A DNA stretch of 64,000 nucleotides from Mycolicibacterium phlei (GTDB lineage Bacteria > Actinomycetota > Actinomycetes > Mycobacteriales > Mycobacteriaceae): positions 4,030,001 through 4,094,000 of the forward strand of contig NZ_CP014475.1 in NCBI RefSeq assembly GCF_001583415.1, given 5' to 3'. This document shows, in pieces, positions 25,397-33,322 of this stretch. The notes under the pieces were generated by a model. The model saw nothing but the letters and a program-made list of their open reading frames with translations, did not search any database and was not told where the DNA came from. The stretch's first letter is position 1. The number at the start of each line of letters is the position of its first letter. The translations under genes and the position numbers were made by a program.

Positions 25397-26583
25397 CGAC
25401 GCGCGCCGCGCTGCGGCCGCTGATCACCACCGTCTTCGTCCCGTCCGCCGTGTTCGGTATCGGCCAGGGTGCGGGCGCGCCGGTGATCGCACTGGTCGCC
25501 CGCGATCTCGGGGCATCGGTCGGGGTGGCGGGCGCGCTCGTCGCGCTGGTGGGGCTGGGCGCGGTCCTCGGCGACCTGCCCGCGGGCCGGGTGGTGGCCC
25601 GGTTCGGGGAGCGCCGGTCGATCATCGTCGGGTCGACGGTCGGCGCGGTCGGAGCCGCGCTGTGCGTGATCGCGTGGACTCCGGCGGTGCTGGCGGTCGG
25701 CGCGGTGCTGACCGGACTGTCGACGGCGGTGTGGGGGCTGGCCCGGCAGAGCTATCTGGCCGAGGTCGTGCCGTTCGAGTCGCGTGCCAGGGCGATGGCG
25801 ACGTTCGCGCTGATGTGGCGGCTCGGCTTCTTCGTCGGGCCGTTCCTCGGTGCGCTCGTCATCCTCGGAGTCGGCACCCGCGGCGGGTTCGCAGTCCAGC
25901 TGGTCGCGATCGTCGTGTCCGGTTACCTGATGGTGCGGGTGCCCGACCCGCCCCGGCCACCGGATGCGGCGCCCCACGGAGTTCCGTTGCGCGACATCGT
26001 CGCAACGCACCGGACCCTGCTGGCCACGCTGGGCACGGGGTCGTTGTTGATGGGAGCTGCCCGGGCGGGGCGCGATGCGGTGCTGCCGTTGTGGGCGCAC
26101 CACATCGGGCTGGACGCGGCGTCGGCGTCGGTGGTGTTCGGCGTCGGCGCCGCGTTCGACCTGCTGTGCTCGTATCCCGCCGGGCAGTTGATGGACCGCT
26201 ACGGTCGCCGGTCGGTGGCGGTGCCCTCGCTGCTGATCATCGCCGTGTCGTACTTCCTGCTGCCGTTCAGCGCGACGTTCCTGGCGCTCATCGTGACGGC
26301 CTCGGTGATGGGCGTCGGCAACGGGTTCGGCAACGGCGTGATCATGACGCTGGGCGCCGACGTCGCGCCGCCTGCGACCCGCGCGGAGTTCCTTGCGGCG
26401 TGGCGGCTGACCCACGACGCGGGAATGCTCCTCGGCCCGTTGGCTGTCGGTGCGGCCGCGACCGCCGTCCCGCTCGGGGTCGCCGTCGCGGGGCTCGGCC
26501 TGGCCTCGAACCTGGGCGCAGGGGTGATGTTTCGCTACATTCCGCGCTACGCGCCGTGGCAGAGCAGAGCACCCGGGCGCTGA
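25393..26583 (+). CDS. MFS transporter
   Basis: 396 residues with about 12 hydrophobic segments. The motif GRVVARFGERRS after TM2 and DRYGRRS in the second half are the MFS cytoplasmic-loop signatures. The ATG overlaps the monooxygenase stop, so it is the last gene of the organosulfur operon. Export of a desulfonated product or uptake of a related compound is plausible; the direction cannot be told from sequence. Confidence 0.85.
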   Translation: MTTRAALRPLITTVFVPSAVFGIGQGAGAPVIALVARDLGASVGVAGALVALVGLGAVLGDLPAGRVVARFGERRSIIVGSTVGAVGAALCVIAWTPAVLAVGAVLTGLSTAVWGLARQSYLAEVVPFESRARAMATFALMWRLGFFVGPFLGALVILGVGTRGGFAVQLVAIVVSGYLMVRVPDPPRPPDAAPHGVPLRDIVATHRTLLATLGTGSLLMGAARAGRDAVLPLWAHHIGLDAASASVVFGVGAAFDLLCSYPAGQLMDRYGRRSVAVPSLLIIAVSYFLLPFSATFLALIVTASVMGVGNGFGNGVIMTLGADVAPPATRAEFLAAWRLTHDAGMLLGPLAVGAAATAVPLGVAVAGLGLASNLGAGVMFRYIPRYAPWQSRAPGR

Positions 26584-26586
26584 GGG

Positions 26587-28128
26587 CTAGCGCGGCAGTC
26601 GCACGACGAACCGGGTGTCACCGGGAACGCTGTGGAGTTCGATGGTGCCGCCGTGGGCGCGCACCACCGCGGCGACGATCGCCAGCCCGAGACCGGTGCT
26701 GCCCTCGCGGCGCGAGCGTGACGAGTCGCCGCGGGCGAACCTCTCGAAGACCTCGGGCTGCAGCGCCGCCGGGATGCCGGGCCCGTCGTCGGCCACCGTC
26801 AGCACCACCGCACCGTCGGCGGTCTCGGTCAGCGACGTCGTCACCGTGGTGCCTGCCGGTGTGTGAATCCGCGCGTTGGCCAACAGGTTCGCCAGCACCT
26901 GGTGCAGCCGGGCCTCGTCGCCGGTGACCATCACCGGTTCGTCGGGCAGGTCCATCGCCCACTGGTGCTCCGGCCCGGCGATGTGGGCGTCGCTGACGGT
27001 GTCGAGGACCAACCGCGACAGGTCGACCGGTTCACGCTCCAGCGGGCGGCCGGTGTCCAGGCGGGCCAGCAGCAGCATGTCCTCGACCAGCCGGGTCATC
27101 CGCCCTGCCTCGGACTCGACGCGGCTCATCGCGTGCGCGACGTCCCCGGGCAGCTCGTCGTGTCGGCGCTGCGCCAGCTCGGTGTAGCCGCGAATGGCGG
27201 CCAGCGGGGTGCGCAGCTCGTGGCTGGCGTCGGCGACGAACTGGCGGATCCTGGTCTCGCTGGCGTGGCGCGCCGACAGCGCCGAGGAGATCCGGTCCAG
27301 CATCCGGTTCAGCGCCGACCCCAGCCGGCCCACCTCGGTGTGCGCGGCCGCCGGGTCGACCTCGACGATCGGCGTCGGCAACCGCACCTCGCCGCGGTCC
27401 AGCTCGAGGTCGGCGACCTGCCGCGCGGCGTCGGAAACCCTTGTCAACGGGGCGAGTTGGCGCCGGATGATCACAATCCCGGCCGCCGTGCCCGCGATCA
27501 GCGCCGTCGCACCCACCACACAGAAGATCACCGCGGCGGTCAGCAGGGTGTCATCGACGTCGGAGGTGGGCAGCCCGGTCACGATCACCTCTCCTGCCGT
27601 GCGCCGCGACGGCAGCGCCAGCACCCGGTAGCGGCCGAGCCCGTCGAGGTCCAGCGTCACCGGGGTCCGGCTGGGTGGTACGCCCGCCAGCTGATCCCTT
27701 GCCGCCGCGCTGATCTCGGTGCGGTCCCCATTGGCGGTGATGACCGCGGCGTCGACCGCCCCGTTGCGCAACACGACCGCGCCGACGGTGCGCGCGGCCT
27801 GCCCCGGTGCGTTGAGAAACATCGGACCCGGACCGTGGTCGTCGCGGATGATGACACGCCGCGGCGGCATGTGCCCGAAACCCGGCGGCATCATCGGCGG
27901 CGGCCCCAGATCGAACAGCCCGGCCGACCGCCTCGCTGTCTCGGCCAGCCGGTCGTCGAGCTGGTCGACCAGAAAGCGTTGCAGTGCAAGCTCTGTCCCC
28001 ACCCCGACCGCGGCACACACCATCGCCAGCAGCAGAATCTGGGTGGCCAGCAGCCGGGCGCGCAGTGACCACGTCCGCGGGGAACGGATCCGCGTCGCCG
28101 ACCCCTCAGCGGGCGGGTTTGAGGACAT
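26587..28128 (-). CDS. tcrY: Sensor histidine kinase TcrY
   Basis: 513 residues. TM1 (about 24-46), an extracytoplasmic sensor region of ~150 residues that is Pro/Met-rich near its start (PPPMMPPGFGHMPP), TM2 (about 200-222) and HAMP. HisKA contains DASHELRTPLAAIRGY, and the ATPase has LLANARIHT, DDGPGIP and STGLGLAI. It phosphorylates the TcrX-like regulator encoded just upstream, whose stop overlaps this start by 23 bp. The signal is unknown; the Met/His-rich segment could bind a metal (speculative). Confidence 0.85.
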   Translation of the reverse strand: MSSNPPAEGSATRIRSPRTWSLRARLLATQILLLAMVCAAVGVGTELALQRFLVDQLDDRLAETARRSAGLFDLGPPPMMPPGFGHMPPRRVIIRDDHGPGPMFLNAPGQAARTVGAVVLRNGAVDAAVITANGDRTEISAAARDQLAGVPPSRTPVTLDLDGLGRYRVLALPSRRTAGEVIVTGLPTSDVDDTLLTAAVIFCVVGATALIAGTAAGIVIIRRQLAPLTRVSDAARQVADLELDRGEVRLPTPIVEVDPAAAHTEVGRLGSALNRMLDRISSALSARHASETRIRQFVADASHELRTPLAAIRGYTELAQRRHDELPGDVAHAMSRVESEAGRMTRLVEDMLLLARLDTGRPLEREPVDLSRLVLDTVSDAHIAGPEHQWAMDLPDEPVMVTGDEARLHQVLANLLANARIHTPAGTTVTTSLTETADGAVVLTVADDGPGIPAALQPEVFERFARGDSSRSRREGSTGLGLAIVAAVVRAHGGTIELHSVPGDTRFVVRLPR

Positions 28129-28810
28129 ATCCGGCGCCGCGCAGGGTGTGGATCATCGGCTCACGTCCGCTGTCGATCTTCTTGCGGAGGTAGGAGATGT
28201 ACAGCTCGACGATGTTGGAGCGGCCGCCGAAGTCGTAACTCCACACGCGGTCGAGGATCTGCGCCTTGGACAGCACCCGTCTGGCGTTGCGCATCATGAA
28301 GCGCAGCAGCTCGAACTCGGTCGCCGTCAACGTGATCGGGTCACCGCCGCGGGTCACCTCGTGGCTGTCCTCGTCGAGGACCAGATCACCGACGACGATC
28401 TTGGACCCGCCCTCCTCGCCGGCCACGCCGGTGCGCCGCAGCAGCGCCCGCAGCCGCAGCACGACCTCCTCGATGCTGAACGGTTTGGTGACGTAGTCGT
28501 CGCCGCCTGCGGTCAGCCCGGCGATGCGGTCCTCGACGGAGTCCTTCGCGGTGAGCAGCAGCAACGGCAGCCCGGGGATCTGTTCACGCAGCCTGCGCAG
28601 CACGTCCAGACCGCTCATGTCGGGCAGCATGACGTCCAGCACGACCACGTCGGGCGGGTTCTCCCTGGCCGCGACGATCGCGGTGGCGCCGTCACCGGCG
28701 GTGGTGATGTCCCAGCCCTCGTAGCGCAGTGCCATCGAGACCAGCTCGGCCAGCACCGGTTCGTCGTCGACGACCAGCACGTGGATCGGCTTACCGTCGG
28801 CGCGGCGCAT
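28106..28810 (-). CDS. tcrX: OmpR-family response regulator TcrX
   Basis: 234 residues. The receiver has VLVVDDEPVLAE, phosphoacceptor Asp in PDVVVLDVMLPDMSG and Lys in YVTKPF; the winged-helix DNA-binding domain ends VELYISYLRKKID...MIHTLRGAGYVLKPAR. From memory this is very close to M. tuberculosis TcrX, also about 234 residues from MRRADG, so I use ATG 28810 rather than the in-frame GTG at 28861. It is paired with tcrY. Confidence 0.88.
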   Translation of the reverse strand: MRRADGKPIHVLVVDDEPVLAELVSMALRYEGWDITTAGDGATAIVAARENPPDVVVLDVMLPDMSGLDVLRRLREQIPGLPLLLLTAKDSVEDRIAGLTAGGDDYVTKPFSIEEVVLRLRALLRRTGVAGEEGGSKIVVGDLVLDEDSHEVTRGGDPITLTATEFELLRFMMRNARRVLSKAQILDRVWSYDFGGRSNIVELYISYLRKKIDSGREPMIHTLRGAGYVLKPAR

Positions 28811-28926
28811 CGTCGCGCGCGCTGGATCCGCGCTCAGACCGGACGTCTGCGATGAGGCCACCCGACCATTATTCGCCTGCGCCGATGAGCCCGGGCTGTG
28901 CCGTTCCTGTGTGCCGGCTGTGAACG

Positions 28927-29163
28927 CTACGGCGTCGGCGCCGGTTCGGCGGTCACCTCGGGCGTCGCGACCGGTGTCTCGACCTCGGTCGGCGCGGTGG
29001 TCGACGTGGTGGTCTCCGGCAGCGTCATCGTCGGGTCGTCATCCTGGCCGACGATCTGCGTCGACGCCGGAGGCAACGCCTCCGTCAGCACGGCGCCCAG
29101 GGCGCCCATCGCGATCACCGCGCCGGCTCCGACACCGCCGGCGATCAGCTTGAGATTCGTCAT
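28927..29163 (-). CDS. Small secreted Thr/Pro-rich protein A
   Basis: 78 residues. The N-terminal hydrophobic segment (TNLKLIAGGVGAGAVIAMGALGAVL) is a signal peptide or anchor, followed by a Thr/Glu/Pro-rich low-complexity tail. It begins 11 nt after the stop of a similar gene, with GGGAG as ribosome site, so the two form a tandem pair. No enzymatic motif. Confidence 0.65.
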   Translation of the reverse strand: MTNLKLIAGGVGAGAVIAMGALGAVLTEALPPASTQIVGQDDDPTMTLPETTTSTTAPTEVETPVATPEVTAEPAPTP

Positions 29164-29174
29164 CGGTTCTCCCA

Positions 29175-29435
29175 TCAGTGCAGCTCGCCGGTGGACACGG
29201 TCTCCGGTGTGGTGGTGATCGGCGGGACGGCCGCCGTCGTCTCCGGGGCCTCGGGGGCCACGGTCTCGGTGATCGTCTCGCCGGTCGTGATCTCCGACGT
29301 GGTCACCGGACCCGGGGTCACCGGGTTCTCGTCGTCCTGCGCGACCGTCGTGGTGGCCACCGAGACTGCGCCCATGGCCAGCAGCGCGCCCGTCCCGAGC
29401 GACGCCGTCAGCAGCTTGAATCGGTTCGAATTCAC
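29175..29435 (-). CDS. Small secreted Thr/Pro-rich protein B
   Basis: 86 residues from GTG 29435. It begins NSNRFKLLTASLGTGALLAMGAV, matching protein A in layout and partly in sequence, followed by a Thr/Glu/Pro-rich tail ending in GELH. The pair looks like a tandem duplication of a small exported protein. They sit beside tcrXY on the same strand but 64 bp apart; co-regulation is possible. Function unknown. Confidence 0.65.
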   Translation of the reverse strand: MNSNRFKLLTASLGTGALLAMGAVSVATTTVAQDDENPVTPGPVTTSEITTGETITETVAPEAPETTAAVPPITTTPETVSTGELH

Positions 29436-29546
29436 GGTTCACTCCCATCGGTTGGAACCTTGTCGAGACATGGGTAGCCGCGCGGGCGCACGCCGAAACG
29501 ACCCCTCATCCGCGCCCGCATCCCTGCTCTTTGCGTCAATATCTCC

Positions 29547-29552
29547 TAACCT
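29547..29552 (+). promoter_or_regulatory. -10 box (TAACCT) of the opp operon
   Basis: TAACCT ends 6 nt before an ATG at 29559 that opens a short ORF ending on the oppB start codon. No good -35 is seen. Confidence 0.5.
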
Positions 29553-29558
29553 GTGCCC

Positions 29559-29585
29559 ATGCGGCCGAGGCTCGGTGGTTCATGA
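29559..29585 (+). CDS. Leaderless short upstream ORF coupled to oppB
   Basis: Eight codons encode MRPRLGGS. Its TGA (29583-29585) overlaps the oppB ATG (29582-29584) as ATGA. The -10 box TAACCT lies exactly 6 nt before the ATG, as for other leaderless starts here. oppB itself lacks a good ribosome site, which favours coupled re-initiation. Expression is not proven. Confidence 0.5.
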   Translation: MRPRLGGS

Positions 29586-30556
29586 CGCGGTTCCTGGCGC
29601 GCCGGCTGGCGAACTACATCGTGCTACTGGTGCTGGCGTCGTTTCTGGTGTTCCTGCTGGCGTCCTGGCAGTTCAACCCGCTGGAGACCCTGGAGAGCCG
29701 CAACCCGCGCCCACCGCAGGAAGTCATCGACGCCAAACGCGTCGAGCTGGGGCTCGACAAGCCGGTGCTCACCCGCTACGTCGACTGGGCCGCCGGTGCG
29801 ATCCACGGTGACTTCGGCGTCACCATCAGCGGCCAGCCGGTCACCGACGAGCTGTGGCGCCGCGTCGGGGTCAGCCTGCGGCTGCTGGTGATCGGGTCGG
29901 TGGTCGGCACCGTGATCGGCGTGGTCGCCGGCGCGTGGGGGGCGATCCGCCAGTACCGGCTCAGCGACCGCGTCGTCACCGTGCTGTCGCTGCTGGTGAT
30001 CAGCACGCCGACCTTCGTGCTGGCCAACCTGTTCATCCTGGCCGCGCTCGGGGTGAACAACTTCCTCGGCGTGCGGCTGTTCGAGTACACCGGCGAGACG
30101 TCACCGGACGCCATCGGCGGCGCGTGGAACCAGTTCGTCGACCGGGTGCAGCACCTGGTGCTGCCGTCGATGACGCTGGCGCTCGGCTCGATCGCGGTCT
30201 ACAGCCGCTACCAGCGCAACGCGATGCTCGACGTGCTCGGCCAGGACTTCATCCGCACCGCACGGGCCAAGGGGCTGACCCGGCGGCAGGCGCTGTTCAA
30301 ACACGGGCTGCGCACCGCGCTGATCCCGATGGCCACGCTGTTCGCCTACAGCGTCGCCGGACTGGTCACCGGCGCGGTGTTCACCGAGAAGATCTTCGGC
30401 TGGCACGGCGTCGGCGAGTGGATCGTCACCGGGATCGGCAACCAGGACATCAACATCGTCGCCGCGATCACCGTGCTGTCGGCGGTGATGATCCTGCTGG
30501 CCGGGCTGCTGTCCGACGTGATCTACGCCGCGCTGGACCCGAGGGTGAGGTCATGA
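29582..30556 (+). CDS. oppB: Peptide ABC transporter permease OppB
   Basis: 324 residues. TM1 starts immediately (RRLANYIVLLVLASFLVFLL), with the DppB/OppB-type extracellular loop and the coupling motif DFIRTARAKGLTRRQALFKHGLRTALIP. About six membrane segments. First gene of oppBCDA, in the order and near the sizes remembered for M. tuberculosis Rv1283c-Rv1280c. Imports oligopeptides, possibly including glutathione in mycobacteria (family knowledge). Confidence 0.9.
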   Translation: MTRFLARRLANYIVLLVLASFLVFLLASWQFNPLETLESRNPRPPQEVIDAKRVELGLDKPVLTRYVDWAAGAIHGDFGVTISGQPVTDELWRRVGVSLRLLVIGSVVGTVIGVVAGAWGAIRQYRLSDRVVTVLSLLVISTPTFVLANLFILAALGVNNFLGVRLFEYTGETSPDAIGGAWNQFVDRVQHLVLPSMTLALGSIAVYSRYQRNAMLDVLGQDFIRTARAKGLTRRQALFKHGLRTALIPMATLFAYSVAGLVTGAVFTEKIFGWHGVGEWIVTGIGNQDINIVAAITVLSAVMILLAGLLSDVIYAALDPRVRS

Positions 30557-31479
30557 CCGCCGAACCCGTGATGGGCGAGACCGCCACCAGCGCCCAGGCC
30601 GGCGTCGACGTCGCCGGTTTCGCGTCCCGGCGCACCCTGGTGCTGCGCCGGTTCCTGCGCAACAGACCCGCGGTGGCGTCGCTGGCCATCCTGGTGCTGC
30701 TGTTCATCGGCTGCTACGCACTGCCGCCGCTGCTGCCCTACAGCTACAGCGATCTGGACTACTTCGCGCTGCAGCAGCCGCCCAGCCCGCAGCACTGGTT
30801 CGGCACCAACGCGCTCGGCCAGGACCTGCTCGCCCAGACCCTGCGCGGTATGCAGAAGTCGATGCTGATCGGCGTCTGCGTGGCGTTCATCTCGACGATC
30901 ATCGCCGCCACCGTCGGCACCATCGCCGGCTACTTCACCGACTGGCGCGACCCGGTGCTGATGTGGCTCGTCGACCTCATGCTGGTGGTGCCGAGCTTCC
31001 TGCTCATCTCGATCGTGGTGCAGCGCACCAAGGGCGACATCATCTGGATGATCGTGCTGCTGTCGCTGTTCAGCTGGATGATCAGCTCCCGGATCGTGCG
31101 CGGTATGACGATGAGCCTGCGTGACCGCGAATTCGTCGCCGCCGCACGGTATATGGGCGTGCGCGACTCGCGCATCATCATCCGCCACATCCTGCCCAAC
31201 GTCGCGTCGATCATCATCATCGACACCGCACTCAACGTCGGCGTCGCGGTGCTGGCCGAAACCGGGCTGAGCTTCCTGGGATTCGGCATCCAGCCGCCCG
31301 ACGTGTCGCTGGGCACGCTCATCGCCGACGGCACCAAGTCGGCGACGACGTTCCCGTGGCTGTTCCTGTTCCCGGCCGGGGTGCTGGTGCTGATCATCCT
31401 GTGCGCCAACCTCGTCGGCGACGGGCTGCGCGACGCGCTGGACCCCAGCGCCCGTCCGCTGCGGAGGCGCAGGCGATGA
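30553..31479 (+). CDS. oppC: Peptide ABC transporter permease OppC
   Basis: 308 residues. N-terminal OppC domain (LVLRRFLRNRPAVASLAILVLL), the WFGTNALGQDLLAQTLRG motif before TM2, and the coupling loop REFVAAARYMGVRDSRIIIRHILPN. ATG overlaps the oppB stop as ATGA and the stop overlaps oppD by 4 nt. It forms the heterodimeric channel with OppB. Confidence 0.9.
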   Translation: MTAEPVMGETATSAQAGVDVAGFASRRTLVLRRFLRNRPAVASLAILVLLFIGCYALPPLLPYSYSDLDYFALQQPPSPQHWFGTNALGQDLLAQTLRGMQKSMLIGVCVAFISTIIAATVGTIAGYFTDWRDPVLMWLVDLMLVVPSFLLISIVVQRTKGDIIWMIVLLSLFSWMISSRIVRGMTMSLRDREFVAAARYMGVRDSRIIIRHILPNVASIIIIDTALNVGVAVLAETGLSFLGFGIQPPDVSLGTLIADGTKSATTFPWLFLFPAGVLVLIILCANLVGDGLRDALDPSARPLRRRRR

Positions 31480-33311
31480 CCCTGCTGCAGGTGCGTGACC
31501 TCACCGTCGGGTTCCCGACGGACGCCGCGACGGTGAACGCGGTGCGCGGCATGAACTTCGACGTCAACAAGGGTGAGGTCGTCGCACTGGTCGGCGAGTC
31601 GGGGGCGGGCAAGTCGGCCACCGCGATGGCCGTCGTCGGCCTGCTGCCCGAGTACGCCGAGGTGTCCGGGTCGATCCGGCTGCACGACACCGAACTCGTC
31701 GGGCTGTCCGACCAGCAGATGTCGACGATCCGCGGCAAGTCGATCGGCATGGTGTTCCAGGACCCGATGTCGGCGCTCACCCCGGTGTACACCGTCGGCG
31801 ACCAGATCGCCGAGGCCCTCCGGATCCACCAGCGCGACATCGGTAAGCAGGCGGCGCGCAGGCGCGCGGTCGAACTGCTCGAACTGGTCGGCATCAACCA
31901 GCCGGAGCGCCGCGCCCGGTCCTTCCCGCACGAGCTGTCCGGCGGGGAACGCCAGCGGGTGGTCATCGCGATCGCGATCGCCAACGACCCCGACCTGCTG
32001 ATCTGCGACGAGCCCACCACCGCGCTGGACGTCACCGTGCAGGCCCAGATCCTGGAGGTGCTCAGGACCGCCCGCGACGTGACCGGTGCGGGCGTGCTGA
32101 TCATCACCCACGACCTCGGCGTGGTGGCCGAGTTCGCCGACCGCGCGCTGGTGATGTACGCCGGACGCGCCGTCGAGGTGGCGCCGGTGGACCAGCTCTA
32201 CCGGGACCGGCGCATGCCCTACACCGTCGGGCTGCTGGGCTCGGTGCCCCGCCTCGACGCCGCCCAGGGCACCCGGCTGGTGCCCATCCCCGGCGCCCCG
32301 CCGTCGATGGCCGCGCTGCCACCCGGCTGCCCGTTCGCGCCGCGCTGCCCGCTGGCCGTCGACGAATGCCGCTCCGCCGAACCCGACCTGCTGCCGATGG
32401 GTCCCGGGCACAGCGCGGCCTGCATCCGCACCGACCAGGTCGTCGGCCGCAGCGCCGCCGACATCTACGGCGTGTCCACCGCCGCACCGGACGCCGCCCC
32501 GGACCCCGACGCGCCGGTGGTGCTGCGGGTGCGGGATCTGGTCAAGACGTACAAGCTGACCAAGGGTGTGGTGTTCCGCCGCCAGGTCGGCGAGGTCCGC
32601 GCGGTCGACGGCATCAGCTTCGACCTGCAGCAGGGCCGCACGCTGGGCATCGTCGGCGAGTCCGGGTCCGGCAAGTCCACCACCCTGCACCAGATCCTGG
32701 CGCTGACCGCACCGCAGTCGGGCTCCATCGAGGTGCTCGGCACCGACGTGGCCACCCTGGACAGGCAGGCCCGTCGTGCGCTGCGCGGCGACCTGCAGGT
32801 GGTGTTCCAGGATCCGGTGGCCTCGCTGGATCCGCGGCTGCCGGTGTTCGAGGTGCTCGCGGAACCGCTGCAGGCCAACGGATTCGACAAGGGCCGCCGC
32901 GACGACCGGGTCGCCGAGCTGCTGGAACTGGTCGGGTTGCGGCGCGAGGACGCCAGCCGCTACCCCGCCGAGTTCTCCGGCGGGCAGAAACAGCGGATCG
33001 GCATCGCGCGGGCGCTGGCGCTGCAGCCGAAGATCCTGGCGCTCGACGAGCCGGTGTCGGCGCTGGACGTGTCCATCCAGGCCGGCATCATCAACCTGCT
33101 GCTGGACCTGCAGCAGCGGTTCGGGCTGTCGTATCTGTTCGTCTCCCACGACCTGTCGGTGGTGCGGCACCTGGCACACCGGGTGGTGGTCATGCACAAG
33201 GGCACGGTGGTCGAACAGGGCGACGCCGACCAGGTGTTCGGCGACCCGCAACACGACTACACCCGCCGCCTGCTCGCTGCGGTCCCGCAGCCCGAGGTAC
33301 AACGCAGCTAA
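31476..33311 (+). CDS. oppD: Fused dual-domain peptide ABC ATPase OppD
   Basis: 611 residues holding two complete ATPase domains that are separate OppD and OppF in many bacteria. Domain 1 (about 1-330): Walker A GESGAGKSA, signature LSGGERQRVVIA, Walker B LLICDEPTT, and the oligopeptide C-terminal PFAPRCPLAVDEC. Domain 2 (about 345-611): GESGSGKST, FSGGQKQRIGIA, ILALDEPVSALD. All catalytic motifs look intact. The same fusion and near-identical length occur in M. tuberculosis OppD, from memory. Confidence 0.92.
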   Translation: MTLLQVRDLTVGFPTDAATVNAVRGMNFDVNKGEVVALVGESGAGKSATAMAVVGLLPEYAEVSGSIRLHDTELVGLSDQQMSTIRGKSIGMVFQDPMSALTPVYTVGDQIAEALRIHQRDIGKQAARRRAVELLELVGINQPERRARSFPHELSGGERQRVVIAIAIANDPDLLICDEPTTALDVTVQAQILEVLRTARDVTGAGVLIITHDLGVVAEFADRALVMYAGRAVEVAPVDQLYRDRRMPYTVGLLGSVPRLDAAQGTRLVPIPGAPPSMAALPPGCPFAPRCPLAVDECRSAEPDLLPMGPGHSAACIRTDQVVGRSAADIYGVSTAAPDAAPDPDAPVVLRVRDLVKTYKLTKGVVFRRQVGEVRAVDGISFDLQQGRTLGIVGESGSGKSTTLHQILALTAPQSGSIEVLGTDVATLDRQARRALRGDLQVVFQDPVASLDPRLPVFEVLAEPLQANGFDKGRRDDRVAELLELVGLRREDASRYPAEFSGGQKQRIGIARALALQPKILALDEPVSALDVSIQAGIINLLLDLQQRFGLSYLFVSHDLSVVRHLAHRVVVMHKGTVVEQGDADQVFGDPQHDYTRRLLAAVPQPEVQRS

Positions 33312-33314
33312 AGT
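33309..33314 (+). promoter_or_regulatory. Possible internal -10 (TAAAGT) for oppA
   Basis: TAAAGT overlaps the oppD stop codon and ends 8 nt before the oppA ATG. It could give extra, almost leaderless transcription of the binding protein. Confidence 0.35.
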
Positions 33315-33322
33315 CGGTTCGC

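Noticed and set aside
28811..28861. N-terminal extension of TcrX from GTG 28861
   Set aside because: The extra 17 residues do not belong to the receiver domain, and ATG 28810 gives the expected family length.
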